This document shows positions 34,620 through 44,070 of a DNA stretch of 64,000 bases, piece by piece. The position numbers and the translations under genes were made by a program. Source of the stretch: Haliea salexigens DSM 19537. GTDB taxonomy: Bacteria > Pseudomonadota > Gammaproteobacteria > Pseudomonadales > Halieaceae. Each line of letters opens with the position of its first letter. Position 1 is the stretch's first letter. The DNA is taken from the NCBI RefSeq assembly GCF_000423125.1, contig NZ_AUHJ01000004.1, positions 1 through 64,000 on the forward strand, given 5' to 3'. The notes beneath the pieces are model-generated. The model was not told the origin of the DNA and did not search any database. It saw only the letters and a list, made by a program, of their open reading frames with translations.

Positions 34620-35525
34620 ATGAGTATCGCCGCCATTGGCTACCTGAGAATCGCCGCGACCGATACGGACGCGTGGATGACGTTCGGCACCAGCACACTG
34701 GGCCTGATGGACGCGGCACGCGAGGACTCTGCCGGCGCACGCTTTCTGCGCATGGACAATCACCCGTTCCGCTTTATGCTGGAGCCGGCCGACCACGACG
34801 GGCTGATTGCGGCGGGCCTCGAATGCCGCGGCCGCAGCGAGTGGGAAGAGCTCTGCAACCGCCTGGACAGCAACGGCCACACACTGCAGCAGGGTACGCC
34901 AGCCGAAGCCGCGCGTCGCTGCGTCACGGCGTTTGTCAGTGTTGATGACCCCTGCGGCAACACGCTGGAGATCTACTACGGCCGGCGTCTGGACTACGCG
35001 CCGCTGATTTCACCGACCGGGGTCAAGGAGTTCATCACGGGGGATGAGTACACCGGCGACATGGGCTTCGGCCACGCGGTACTGCCAACGCCCGACCTCG
35101 ACACAGCCGCCAGCTTTTACACCGACCTGCTGGGCCTCGGCGTGAGTGACACGCTGCATCCGCCGCTGCCCGAAGGCGCACCGGAAACCACCATCCTGTT
35201 CCTGCATGCCGACAATCCGCGCCAGCACTCGCTGGCACTGTACAACCACCCCTACACTGGCGACGTTGTGCATATCATGGTGGAAGTGAGCTCCCTGGAC
35301 GAGGTTGGCCGCGCCATGGATCGCGCCAAGGCCGGCGGTTACCCCATACTCGCCAGCCTGGGCAGGCACGTGAACGACAACATGTGCTCATTCTACGTGG
35401 TGGCGCCGGGCGGTATCGCCGTAGAGTACGGCTACGATGGCCTGCTGGTGGACTGGGATACCTACACACCCACGGTCAGCACCGAGGGTGACCACTGGGG
35501 CCACGAGTACAACTTCCCCGGCTAG
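34620..35525 (+). CDS. Type I extradiol dioxygenase (BphC/HsaC-like)
   Basis: 301 residues, the usual two-domain vicinal-oxygen-chelate length. All active-site positions of BphC are present with matching spacing: iron ligands His152 (FGHAVL), His218 (VVHIMVEV) and Glu269 (IAVEYG), acid-base His203 (RQHSLALYN) and Tyr259 (MCSFYV). It should cleave a catechol ring next to the hydroxyls with O2 and Fe(II). HsaC and TesB do this on catecholic steroids, BphC on dihydroxybiphenyl; the neighbouring Ltp/DUF35 genes favour a steroid-like substrate, but this is inference. Confidence 0.88.
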   Translation: MSIAAIGYLRIAATDTDAWMTFGTSTLGLMDAAREDSAGARFLRMDNHPFRFMLEPADHDGLIAAGLECRGRSEWEELCNRLDSNGHTLQQGTPAEAARRCVTAFVSVDDPCGNTLEIYYGRRLDYAPLISPTGVKEFITGDEYTGDMGFGHAVLPTPDLDTAASFYTDLLGLGVSDTLHPPLPEGAPETTILFLHADNPRQHSLALYNHPYTGDVVHIMVEVSSLDEVGRAMDRAKAGGYPILASLGRHVNDNMCSFYVVAPGGIAVEYGYDGLLVDWDTYTPTVSTEGDHWGHEYNFPG

Positions 35526-35529
35526 GGTT

Positions 35530-36279
35530 TCAGGGCACCTCGACCGTCACCGGTATCCAGCGGTCGATAATGTACTCCAGGGTGCCATTGCCGCGCATGG
35601 TCGCCAGAGCACGGTTGAGCTCGGCGGCCAGCGCGGGCGCGTCCCGGCGCACTGCCCAGGCGAGCTGTTCTTCAGTGAGAAAGTGGTACTGACTAATCAG
35701 GTCACCATAGTCGTCAGAGGTGGCCAGCAACCAACTGGTTGGGGCATCGTGCACGAACAGGTCAATTGCACCCGCGCGCAGTGCGGCCAGTCCCGCGGAC
35801 ACGTCCGCAAATGGCGTAAGCTGCGCGTCGGGGAGTTCAGTGTTTGCCCAGGCCTCGCCCGTGGTACTCGCCTCTATACCCACCCGGACTCCATCGCGAT
35901 AAACCGACCAGGGTTGGCCAAACCGGGCCACGCTGTCGATACGCATGATCGCCATCTGGCCGGCGTTCAGATAAGGATCTATAAACTTTACCTGCTGTTC
36001 ACGTTCCGGGGTAACACTCATGCCGGACATGATGACGTCTATGCGCCCGGCCTGCAGCGCCTCCAGCAACGCATCGAATGGCATGGGCACCCACTGCACC
36101 GGGCGACCGACAATCTCACCCAGTGCTTTCGCACTATCCGCTTCAACACCGACAATACGCTCGCCATCATAGAAGGCCAGCGGCGGCCGATCGGGCGCCA
36201 CGCCAACACGCAGGGCCTCAGCCAGGGCAGCGGAGCTGCACAACACAAGCGAGCATAGCAGCAGGAAAAGTCTATTCAT
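35530..36279 (-). CDS. Periplasmic solute-binding protein, family 3
   Basis: 249 residues from the ATG at 36279, with GTGAGG upstream. A signal peptide (MNRLFLLLCSLVLCSSAALA) is followed by the SBP_bac_3 fold: LRVGVAPDRPPLAFYDGERI, GVEADSAKALGEIVGR, GRIDVIMSGMSVTPEREQQV. Such proteins bind amino acids or act as sensors. No permease or ATPase genes are nearby, so it may be an orphan binding protein. It is downstream of the MFS gene on the same strand, 38 bp away. Confidence 0.85.
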   Translation of the reverse strand: MNRLFLLLCSLVLCSSAALAEALRVGVAPDRPPLAFYDGERIVGVEADSAKALGEIVGRPVQWVPMPFDALLEALQAGRIDVIMSGMSVTPEREQQVKFIDPYLNAGQMAIMRIDSVARFGQPWSVYRDGVRVGIEASTTGEAWANTELPDAQLTPFADVSAGLAALRAGAIDLFVHDAPTSWLLATSDDYGDLISQYHFLTEEQLAWAVRRDAPALAAELNRALATMRGNGTLEYIIDRWIPVTVEVP

Positions 36280-36317
36280 CAGGGGCCTCACAGGGGCGAC
36301 AGTCAACAGGACAGGAT

Positions 36318-37655
36318 TCATCCGGAAACAGAGGGTAACCTCAGGCATCGGTAGGTGGCCAGTATCCCCCCCACCATCAGCAGGGCGAGAACCGCCACAA
36401 TACCGTAGGCTGCTTCAATAACGCCAAGGCCGGCACCTGCAAACAACAGTACCCCCATGGCGGTGTTACTGACTGCGGTGTACTGCGCCCGGTTCTCGCC
36501 CGAGGCCATGTCCACGAGGTAGGTCTTACGCCCTACCCTTGCGCCCTGATGCGCAACGGCGGCAGTGAAAACCAGTACCGCGCCCGTCAGGCCGTGGCCC
36601 AGTATTACCGGGTTCACCACCTGCAACATGACGGCCACGGCGACCGCCAGAGTTGCCAGGGCGGCAGCCGCCGCCATGACGTGGTGGGCACCGCTATCCG
36701 ACCAACGTCCCCAGAACGCGGCAGACAGCAACCCCGCCGCGCCCTCCGCCACCAGCAAGGCCGCAAAGCTGAGCATTTGCGTCTCCGCCGCTCGCTGCAC
36801 CAGTACCACGAGATAGGGTATGGCGAATGCGGTGCTGACAAGTAACGCCCGGGCGACCACAAAACGACGCAACTGCGCGTCCGTGTACAACAGGGTGAGG
36901 CTGCGCAGCGCCTCGGCGAAGGCGTTGCCACCACCTGAGGTGGCACCTGGCAGCTCCGGCACCCCGGCATACACGGCTGCAGCGAGAAACCACAGGCAGG
37001 CTGCGGCCGCCAGAATGCCGGCGAACAGTGCGGCTCCGGCATGGCCCTGACTTTCGATGTAGTCCGGGAAAAACAACAGCGCCAGTGCAACAAGCAGCGC
37101 GACCGCACCCGCGGCAGCGGCTGCCAGCCCCGTCAGCCGGCCCCGGCGCGCCTTGGACACCGTTTTTCCCAGCACGTCCTTGGCGGCTATCGAGCACACA
37201 CCCCGGGCTAAACTGAAGCAGGCCAGCAGAACCACAATAGCCCAACCCAGTGACGCACCCTCCAGCAGCAATACGGCGACCATCATGCCCAGCAGTGCCA
37301 TCCCCTGCGCGACACTGCCCCACACCCAGAAGAACTTGCGCAGCGCATGCTCGCGCACCCACTGGGCGACAAACAGCTGTGGCAGCAGGGACAGTGACTC
37401 GCGAACGGGCACCAGCAACGCGACGAAAAAAGGCGGTGCGCCCAACGCGGCAAGCATCCAGGCCAGTACCAATCGACTGCTGGTGAGGGTATCGCCTATT
37501 TTGGTGAGTGTTTGCGCCAGCCATTGCAGCAGGAAAGCTCGCGGCTGCTCCTTACAGGCAGAATCGGGGATGTCGCGGCACACGCGGGCATCTTCGTCCT
37601 CAACCAACAGACCGTAGATCCGGTCCGGAAATGCCTGGGGGCCGCTCGGTGCCAC
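36318..37655 (-). CDS. MFS-type transporter
   Basis: 445 residues with a GTG start at 37655, which lies 3 bp after the RIO kinase stop and has GAGGA upstream. About 12 hydrophobic helices; an unusual ~45-residue soluble N-terminus precedes TM1 (VLAWMLAALGAPPFFVALLV). The helix 2-3 MFS motif is weak (SLLPQLFVAQWVREHALRKF). Substrate unknown. Confidence 0.78.
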   Translation of the reverse strand: MAPSGPQAFPDRIYGLLVEDEDARVCRDIPDSACKEQPRAFLLQWLAQTLTKIGDTLTSSRLVLAWMLAALGAPPFFVALLVPVRESLSLLPQLFVAQWVREHALRKFFWVWGSVAQGMALLGMMVAVLLLEGASLGWAIVVLLACFSLARGVCSIAAKDVLGKTVSKARRGRLTGLAAAAAGAVALLVALALLFFPDYIESQGHAGAALFAGILAAAACLWFLAAAVYAGVPELPGATSGGGNAFAEALRSLTLLYTDAQLRRFVVARALLVSTAFAIPYLVVLVQRAAETQMLSFAALLVAEGAAGLLSAAFWGRWSDSGAHHVMAAAAALATLAVAVAVMLQVVNPVILGHGLTGAVLVFTAAVAHQGARVGRKTYLVDMASGENRAQYTAVSNTAMGVLLFAGAGLGVIEAAYGIVAVLALLMVGGILATYRCLRLPSVSG

Positions 37656-37658
37656 GTA

Positions 37659-38513
37659 TCAGTCGTCCTCTGCGTCGCGCATGCGCTCGCGACGCTCTTC
37701 CTCTTCACGCAAAACGGCGCGAATTTCGAGCATCACGCTGTCAACATCGGCGGGGTCCGCGGCTTCCGCAAAGAGGCCAGTCAGGGCATGCTCCGGCGTC
37801 AGCTCGCCGTCCTCGAACAACTGCCAGATTTCCTCGCCGTAGCGTGTTTCCAACACCTCGGGCGCAAACAACCCGTAGTAGTCGGTAACGCGCTCCACGT
37901 CGCGCAGCAGCATGGCACGCGCGTTGTTGTTCGCGGATGCGTCGACTGCCTGTGGCAGATCAATGATGACCGGCCCATCCGGATCAACCAGGATATTAAA
38001 TTCGGAGAGGTCGCCGTGCACCAGCCCTGCACAGAGCATACGCACGATATAACGCAGCACCTGGGCGTGATCCTCGAGGGCCTGTTCCTCGGACATGAGC
38101 ACATCCGCGAGGCGCGGCGCCACATCACCTGTCTCGTCGGTCACGAGTTCCATGAGGAGGACGCCGTCATAACACCCGTAGGGCTCGGGCACTCGCACAT
38201 CGGCGCGGTCGAGGCGATAGAGCGCATCCACTTCCGCGTTCTGCCAGGTCTCTTCCTGCTGTTTGCGCCCGTAGCGCGAGCCTTTCTCCATCGCGCGGGC
38301 ACGCCGGGTGTTGCGCACCTTGCGCCCTTCAGTGTAGGCGGCTGCCTTTTTGAAGCTGCGCTTGTACGCCTCTTTGTACACCTTTGCACAGCGTGTGCTG
38401 GTGCCGCTACGAACCACGAATATGTCGGCCTCTTTCCCGCTCATCAGCGGAAACAGAACCTCGTCGATCAGGCCGTCCTCTACCAGGGGCTGCAGGCGAG
38501 GCGGTACTTTCAT
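37659..38513 (-). CDS. RIO1-family serine protein kinase
   Basis: 284 residues. Kinase core: GKEADIFVV (nucleotide loop), CAKVYKEAYKRSFKKA (Lys), VLLMELVTDETG (hinge), LVHGDLSEFNILVD (catalytic Asp and metal Asn) and VIIDLPQAVD (metal Asp). The charged C-terminal tail ends EEEERRERMRDAEDD. Bacterial RIO proteins are little studied; eukaryotic relatives act in ribosome maturation. It heads a three-gene unit with the MFS transporter and solute-binding protein. Divergent from the antiporter operon. Confidence 0.9.
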   Translation of the reverse strand: MKVPPRLQPLVEDGLIDEVLFPLMSGKEADIFVVRSGTSTRCAKVYKEAYKRSFKKAAAYTEGRKVRNTRRARAMEKGSRYGRKQQEETWQNAEVDALYRLDRADVRVPEPYGCYDGVLLMELVTDETGDVAPRLADVLMSEEQALEDHAQVLRYIVRMLCAGLVHGDLSEFNILVDPDGPVIIDLPQAVDASANNNARAMLLRDVERVTDYYGLFAPEVLETRYGEEIWQLFEDGELTPEHALTGLFAEAADPADVDSVMLEIRAVLREEEERRERMRDAEDD

Positions 38514-38660
38514 AGGATGATATCCAGCGCAAACTTTCCCGGCAGTCTAGCATGAAACACCGGCGCGCCATGCGATCCTCATCGCGCGAAAGCGGGCTGT
38601 GGCAATTCCGCGCAGCGTTAAGGTATGATTCGGCCCAAGTCCTGAAGAGCCACTCTGAAT

Positions 38661-39140
38661 ATGCCCCTGATGCGGTACCTGCTCGCAATTATCGCCCTGT
38701 TCGCAGTCTGGTTGTTGTGGGGGGGGTTATACAAAACACCCGTGCTGCAGCTGGGCATTGCCTCCTGTGCACTGGTCGCCTGGCTTACCCACCGCATGGC
38801 ACTGCCCGATCAGCAGGAACACCGTTTCGCGCTGCTGTACCGGGTGCCCCGCTACTGGCTCTGGTTGCTCTGGGAAATGGTGGTCACCAATATACAGGTC
38901 CTGCGCCTTGTGCTGGGTCCGAAGTCGGCGCTGTCCCCCACCATCGTGGACATCGACGCTGCCGCTTCCAGCAAGTTCGCCCTCACACTGCTGGGCAATT
39001 CAATCACACTGACCCCGGGGACTCTCACCATCAACATCGACGACACCCGCATCACCACTCACTGCCTGACACGCGCCGCCGCTGAAGACCTGCGCGGTGG
39101 CGCCATGAGCCGCCGCGTCGCCGCCGTGGACCCTGACTGA
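38661..39140 (+). CDS. mrpE: Mrp-type cation/H+ antiporter subunit E
   Basis: 159 residues. Two or three N-terminal helices and the MnhE/MrpE domain (WLLWEMVVTNIQVLRLVLGP, LTLLGNSITLTPGTLTINID). First gene of a nine-gene plus-strand operon in which almost every stop overlaps the next start. MrpE supports assembly or stability of the antiporter. The stop shares one base with mrpF. Confidence 0.88.
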   Translation: MPLMRYLLAIIALFAVWLLWGGLYKTPVLQLGIASCALVAWLTHRMALPDQQEHRFALLYRVPRYWLWLLWEMVVTNIQVLRLVLGPKSALSPTIVDIDAAASSKFALTLLGNSITLTPGTLTINIDDTRITTHCLTRAAAEDLRGGAMSRRVAAVDPD

Positions 39141-39442
39141 TGTTGCTGGTTGCTGCTATCGGCATTCTGGTGACCATGGCGTTAGCCTTGACCCGCGCCC
39201 TGCTGGGTCCAAGCGTCTATGACCGTGTGCTGGCGGTCAACATGTTCGGCACCAAGACCGTGCTGCTCATTGCCGTCATGGCGTTCATCATGGGCCGCAC
39301 TGATTTCCTGGATCTCGCACTGGCCTACGCACTGATCAACTTCATCGGGGTTATGGCTGTACTCTGGTTTGTGCAGGAAAGCCGTCGACGCCAGCGGTCG
39401 CAGAGCACGTCAGAAGCGCCCGCGGAGAACACTATCGAATGA
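39140..39442 (+). CDS. mrpF: Mrp-type antiporter subunit F
   Basis: 100 residues, three helices, with the MrpF pattern LTRALLGPSVYDRVLAVNMF and LALAYALINFIGVMAVLWFV. Small membrane subunit required for complex formation. Overlaps mrpE by one base and mrpG by four. Confidence 0.88.
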   Translation: MLLVAAIGILVTMALALTRALLGPSVYDRVLAVNMFGTKTVLLIAVMAFIMGRTDFLDLALAYALINFIGVMAVLWFVQESRRRQRSQSTSEAPAENTIE

Positions 39443-39774
39443 ATGAGATTCTCGACCTGATCGCCGGCCTGCTGGTGGTGGCAGGCAGCGTGTTCGTGCT
39501 TGCCGGCGGCATTGGCGCGCTGCGCATGCCCGACTTCTACACCCGCATTCACGGGGCCAGCCTGACCGACTCCCTGGGCCCGGTGCTGGTGCTCGGTGGC
39601 CTGATGATCTATGCCGGCTTGTCCCTGATTGCAGTGAAACTGGCCGCCGTCATGCTGTTTTTGCTGGTGACCTCCCCCACCGCCACCTACGCGCTGGCCA
39701 ACGCCGCGTTGCTGTCCGGGCTCCGGCCCGAGGGCGTGGAGAAAACATCAACAGACCCGGAGACTCCCGCGTGA
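39439..39774 (+). CDS. mrpG: Mrp-type antiporter subunit G
   Basis: 111 residues, three helices, with the MrpG signature GGIGALRMPDFYTRIHGASL and SPTATYALANAALLSGLRPE. Overlaps the next gene by four bases. Confidence 0.9.
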   Translation: MNEILDLIAGLLVVAGSVFVLAGGIGALRMPDFYTRIHGASLTDSLGPVLVLGGLMIYAGLSLIAVKLAAVMLFLLVTSPTATYALANAALLSGLRPEGVEKTSTDPETPA

Positions 39775-40748
39775 CGACGCTGCTGATTGGCATATTCCTG
39801 CTGTCCCTGCTGGTCATCACGGCGGTCGCCATTGTGCGCTCTGAGGACCTGTTCTCGGCGGTAATGTTGAGCGGCATCTTCAGCCTGCTGATGGCTCTGA
39901 ACTTCTTCCTGCTTGACGCCGCAGACGTTGCGCTGACCGAGGCTGCCGTGGGCGCCGGGGTTGCCACCGTACTCTTGCTGGCCGGCCTGAAGCTCACACC
40001 GCCGACGGAAGCCAGGGGGCGCTCGCTGCGCAAGCTGTCCGTTGCGGTCATCGCGGCGACCACCCTGCTGATGATTTACGCCTCCTTCGGCCAACCCACA
40101 TTAGGTGACCCGAATGCGCCTGCGCAACAGCATGTGGCCCAGTGGTACATCGAGAAGACACCGGAGCTGATCGACATACCCAACATCGTCACAGCCGTGC
40201 TCAGCAGTTTTCGCGGCTATGACACGCTGGGTGAGGTGTTCGTGGTGTTGACCGCCGGTATTGGCGTGATGTTCCTGCTTGGCGGTGGACGTGGAAAGCC
40301 ATTTTCCCGCCTCGACAGCCGGGTTGAAGAAGGTCTCAGCGGTCACTTGATCCCCAAGGTCATGGCGCGCTTGCTCATTCCCTTCATTCTGCTGTTCGCG
40401 CTGTTTATCCAGTTCCATGGCGAATACAGCCCGGGAGGGGGGTTTCAGGCGGGTGCCATCTTCGTTGCCGGCATTATTCTCTACTCCCTGGTACGGGGTG
40501 AGGGGCTTGCCCTGTCCGTCATTCCGCCCCGGGTGCTGCTCTGGATGAGTGCGGGAGGCGCGCTGCTTTACGGCTCTGTCGGGCTCGCCGGAATTCTCAT
40601 GGGTGGCCAGTTCCTGGAGTATTCCGTGCTCGCGGACAATCCGGTTACCGGCCAGCATATCGGTATTATTGTGATCGAGCTGGGCGTGGGCCTGACCGTC
40701 ACCGGCGTGCTGCTCTCCATTTTCCACGCCTTCGCTGCCCGGGACTGA
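39771..40748 (+). CDS. mrpB: Fused MbhD/MbhE-like (MrpA C-terminal) and MrpB subunit
   Basis: 325 residues. The N-terminal ~85 residues match the DUF4040/MbhD piece of MrpA (LDAADVALTEAAVGAGVATV). The middle carries the MbhE-like stretch NIVTAVLSSFRGYDTLGEVF. From about 200 it is MnhB (FALFIQFHGEYSPGGGFQAG). In Bacillus-type Mrp the first two parts are the tail of MrpA; here they are joined to MrpB and no full MrpA exists in the operon, a layout closer to Mbh-like complexes. Confidence 0.85.
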   Translation: MTTLLIGIFLLSLLVITAVAIVRSEDLFSAVMLSGIFSLLMALNFFLLDAADVALTEAAVGAGVATVLLLAGLKLTPPTEARGRSLRKLSVAVIAATTLLMIYASFGQPTLGDPNAPAQQHVAQWYIEKTPELIDIPNIVTAVLSSFRGYDTLGEVFVVLTAGIGVMFLLGGGRGKPFSRLDSRVEEGLSGHLIPKVMARLLIPFILLFALFIQFHGEYSPGGGFQAGAIFVAGIILYSLVRGEGLALSVIPPRVLLWMSAGGALLYGSVGLAGILMGGQFLEYSVLADNPVTGQHIGIIVIELGVGLTVTGVLLSIFHAFAARD

Positions 40749-40754
40749 TCCTGC

Positions 40755-41114
40755 ATGAAGCTTCTTGGTCTTTTCAATTACTGGGTTTTTGCCGTGCTCC
40801 TGATGATCGGCCTGTACGCCCTGATCAGCAAACAGAACCTGGTGAAGAAGATCATGGCGCTGGCCATTTTCCAGTCAGCCGTGTTCCTGTTTTTCATTAC
40901 CATGAGCCGGGTAGACGGCGGTACCGCGCCCATTATCCAGGCGGGCGTCTCCGGGCAGATTTTCTCCAACCCGCTGCCCCAGGTGCTGATTCTCACAGCT
41001 ATCGTCGTCGGCATCTCCACCACGGCGCTGGGTCTCGCCATTGTCGTGCGGCTCTATGAAGAGTACGGCACGGTAGAAGACAACGAAATACTGGCGATGG
41101 ACCGCGAGTCATGA
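40755..41114 (+). CDS. mrpC: Mrp-type antiporter subunit C (NuoK-like)
   Basis: 119 residues, three helices, MnhC/NuoK family: LYALISKQNLVKKIMALAIF and the Pro/Gly-rich loop before LPQVLILTAIVVGISTTALG. Homologous to complex I NuoK. Six bases after mrpB, four-base overlap with the next gene. Confidence 0.9.
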   Translation: MKLLGLFNYWVFAVLLMIGLYALISKQNLVKKIMALAIFQSAVFLFFITMSRVDGGTAPIIQAGVSGQIFSNPLPQVLILTAIVVGISTTALGLAIVVRLYEEYGTVEDNEILAMDRES

Positions 41115-42601
41115 ATCTGGCGGATCATCTCCCGGCACTGCAGGTTGCACTGCCGCTTCTCACCGCGCCGCTGGTCATTCTCCTGCGCAACGGCTTCCTC
41201 GCCTGGCTCGCCGCACTGGTCGCCAGCCTGGCATCGTTCGGCCTCGCCATTCTGCTGACGCAGGCGGTGCTCGCCGGTGGCGTACCGGAGTATGCCGTCG
41301 GCGGCTGGCAACCCCCCTTCGGTATCAGCCTGAACATCGACGGACTGAGCGCGCTCATGCTGTTGCTGGTCACCGGAGCATCGAGCCTGGGCCTGGCGGG
41401 GGGACGTCTTTCCCTGCGCCGCGACATCGACAACCGCCGCGCGCCCATGTTCTATGGCGCCTGGCTTATCGCACTGGCTGGGCTGTGTGGTATTGCCGTG
41501 GCTGGCGACGCATTCAACGTCTTCGTCTTCATGGAAATCTCGTCCCTGGCAACGTATATACTGATCGCTGCCGGGCGCGACCGCCGGGCGCTGTCGGCGG
41601 TCTTCAAGTACCTCATCATCGGCACGATCGGGGCGACGTTCTACCTGATCGGGGTCGGCTTCATCTACATGATGACGGGCACCCTCAATTTTGAGGACAT
41701 GGCGCTGCGTCTTGGCGAGGTGATTGAAACACGTCCGGTGATCATAGCCGCCGGCTTCATCACTATCGGCCTCGCGCTGAAGGCGGCGATATTCCCGCTG
41801 CACATATGGCTGCCCCGCGCCTACACCTACGCACCGAACGCCGTAACCGTTTTCATCGCCGCCTGTTCCACCAAGGTATCGATCTACGTCTTGCTGCGCT
41901 TCAACTACGGTGTGTTCCATGGCAATCTGCTCGGACATTCCGACCTGTTCAGCGTCTTTATCGTGCCCCTGGCGTTGTCCGGCATCCTGCTGGCGTCGGC
42001 CATCGCTATCTATCAGGGCAATATCAAGAAGCTGTTGGCATTTTCGTCGGTAGCGCAGATCGGCTACATCGCGCTCGCCGCCGGACTGGCCACTCAGGCT
42101 GGGCTGATGGCCGCGCAATTGCACATGTTCAACCATGCACTGGCGAAAGGTACGCTGTTTCTCTGCGTCTCCGCCTTTGTTCTGACCTCCCGCAGCACCC
42201 GCATCAGCAACCTCGCCGGTATCGGTCGACGCATGCCCTGGACGATGGGCGCCTTCGTGATTGCCGGGCTCAGCCTGATTGGCGTACCCGGCACCGCGGG
42301 CTTTGTCAGCAAATGGTATTTGGTTGTGGCCGTGATGAGTGTTCCCGGATGGGGCATACCCTTGGTCATCGCCATCGTTATCAGCTCGCTGCTCGCGGTT
42401 GTTTACCTGTGGAAATTTGTGGAAACAGCCTATTACGGCACCCCGCCCGACGGTGATGTTTCGGCGATGGAGGTGCCCTTGCCACTGCGTGCCCTGATCT
42501 GGTTTGCCGCGCTCGCCAACATCTACTTCGGTCTCGCACCACAACTGCCGATCGCACTGGCTGAAAGTGGCACCGGCACACTGCTCGGGGGGCTGCTGTG
42601 A
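41111..42601 (+). CDS. mrpD: Mrp-type antiporter subunit D, first copy
   Basis: 496 residues, about 14 helices, proton-antiporter family shared with NuoL/M/N. Key charged residues are in place: Glu142 in TM5 (FVFMEISSLATYIL) and Lys224 in TM7 (LALKAAIFPLHIWLPRAY). This is a proton-pumping subunit. Overlaps the second D-type gene by four bases. Confidence 0.92.
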   Translation: MNLADHLPALQVALPLLTAPLVILLRNGFLAWLAALVASLASFGLAILLTQAVLAGGVPEYAVGGWQPPFGISLNIDGLSALMLLLVTGASSLGLAGGRLSLRRDIDNRRAPMFYGAWLIALAGLCGIAVAGDAFNVFVFMEISSLATYILIAAGRDRRALSAVFKYLIIGTIGATFYLIGVGFIYMMTGTLNFEDMALRLGEVIETRPVIIAAGFITIGLALKAAIFPLHIWLPRAYTYAPNAVTVFIAACSTKVSIYVLLRFNYGVFHGNLLGHSDLFSVFIVPLALSGILLASAIAIYQGNIKKLLAFSSVAQIGYIALAAGLATQAGLMAAQLHMFNHALAKGTLFLCVSAFVLTSRSTRISNLAGIGRRMPWTMGAFVIAGLSLIGVPGTAGFVSKWYLVVAVMSVPGWGIPLVIAIVISSLLAVVYLWKFVETAYYGTPPDGDVSAMEVPLPLRALIWFAALANIYFGLAPQLPIALAESGTGTLLGGLL

Positions 42602-44070
42602 TGATGGCCACATCAACTCTGCCAATCATCCTGGCATTGCCCTTGTTGGGTGCCATCGGCATTGCCTTTACCGGGCGCTGGCCCAACCTGCGGGAAGCGA
42701 TCAGCCTGCTGACCGCGGTGACACTCGCCGTGCTGGTATTCTCCTGGTTCCCCGAGGTTAGCGACGGTGCACGTCCGCGCTTCCTGCTCTCCGAGCCACT
42801 TCCCGGCCTGGTACTGGCGCTTTCACTGGAACCGCTGGGGATGATGTTTGCCTGTATTGCCTCTTTCCTGTGGATCATCAACACCATCTACTCGATTGGC
42901 TACATGCGCGGCAACAACGAAAAGCACCAGACCCGCTTCTACATCTGTTTTGCGCTTGCCATTGCCGCCGCCATGGGGATTGCCCTGGCCGACAACCTGT
43001 TCACCCTGTTCCTGTTCTACGAACTGCTCACGCTCTCCACCTATCCACTGGTGGCACACAAGGGCGACGCCAAAACCATCGCCTCGGCGCGGGTCTACCT
43101 CGGCGTGTTGCTCGCCACTTCCATCGGCTTGCTCTTGCCCGCCATCATCTGGACCTGGGTTGCAACGGGCACCACCACCTTCACCCTGGGCGGTATTATC
43201 GAGGGCAAGCTTGCAGGGCCCGCAGTCGGGCTGCTGCTGGGGCTGTTTGTATTCGGCATCGGCAAGGCCGCGGTCATGCCCGTACACCGCTGGCTGCCCG
43301 CGGCCATGGTGGCACCCACACCAGTCAGTGCCCTGCTGCACGCGGTAGCGGTGGTCAAGGCGGGCGTGTTCAGCATCACCAAGATCATCATTTACATCTT
43401 CGGCGTTGATTTCCTGTTCAACGAGCCCAGTGCCCAGTGGCTGCAGTTCGCGGCTGCGTTCACCATCATCACGGCGAGTATCATCGCGCTCTACCAGACC
43501 AACCTGAAACGTATGCTGGCCTACTCGACCATCGGCCAACTCTCCTATGTGATCATGGCTACGGTGATTCTCAAGCCGCTGGCAGAGGTGGGCGCCGCGG
43601 TACATATTGCGGCGCACGCCTTCGGCAAGATCACGCTGTTTTTCGCTGCCGGGGCAATCTACACCGCAGCGCACAAGACCGAGCTGTGGCAGCTCGCCGG
43701 CATCGGTCGCCGTATGCCCATCACCATGGCCGCGTTCACTATCGGCGCGCTGAGCATGATTGGCGTACCACCAACCGCGGGCTTCGTGTCCAAGTGGTTT
43801 ATATTGGCAGGAGCCTTCCAGGCGGAAAACTACATCGCCATTTTCACGATTATCGGCAGCACGGTACTCAACGCCATGTATTTCCTGCCCATCATCTATT
43901 TTGCCTGGCTGGCACCGCCAGCAGACGGCGTGGATATGAACCATGGCGAGGCGCCGAAAGCAATTTTGCTGGCGCTGTCGGTAACGGCCACGCTCACCAT
44001 TGTGTTTTTCTTCTTCAACCAGCCACTGCTGGACCTCGAGAGTCAGTTGGTGGAGAGCCTGCCGTTATGA
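42598..44070 (+). CDS. Mrp-type antiporter subunit D, second copy
   Basis: 490 residues of the same family, with Glu142 (LFLFYELLTLSTYPL) and Lys223 (FGIGKAAVMPVHRWLPAAMV), then VVKAGVFSITKIIIY. It keeps the charged pair needed for proton translocation. Its sequence is well diverged from the first copy, so the duplication is old. It may fill the place of MrpA's antiporter half. Confidence 0.9.
   Translation: MMMATSTLPIILALPLLGAIGIAFTGRWPNLREAISLLTAVTLAVLVFSWFPEVSDGARPRFLLSEPLPGLVLALSLEPLGMMFACIASFLWIINTIYSIGYMRGNNEKHQTRFYICFALAIAAAMGIALADNLFTLFLFYELLTLSTYPLVAHKGDAKTIASARVYLGVLLATSIGLLLPAIIWTWVATGTTTFTLGGIIEGKLAGPAVGLLLGLFVFGIGKAAVMPVHRWLPAAMVAPTPVSALLHAVAVVKAGVFSITKIIIYIFGVDFLFNEPSAQWLQFAAAFTIITASIIALYQTNLKRMLAYSTIGQLSYVIMATVILKPLAEVGAAVHIAAHAFGKITLFFAAGAIYTAAHKTELWQLAGIGRRMPITMAAFTIGALSMIGVPPTAGFVSKWFILAGAFQAENYIAIFTIIGSTVLNAMYFLPIIYFAWLAPPADGVDMNHGEAPKAILLALSVTATLTIVFFFFNQPLLDLESQLVESLPL

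Noticed and set aside
41054-42625. 523-codon open frame antisense to the first D-type antiporter gene
   Set aside because: Low-complexity Gln/Arg/Gly/His-rich product, a typical shadow of a GC-rich membrane-protein gene.
42823-43944. 373-codon antisense frame in the second D-type gene
   Set aside because: Same reason: composition of a shadow frame and no domain.
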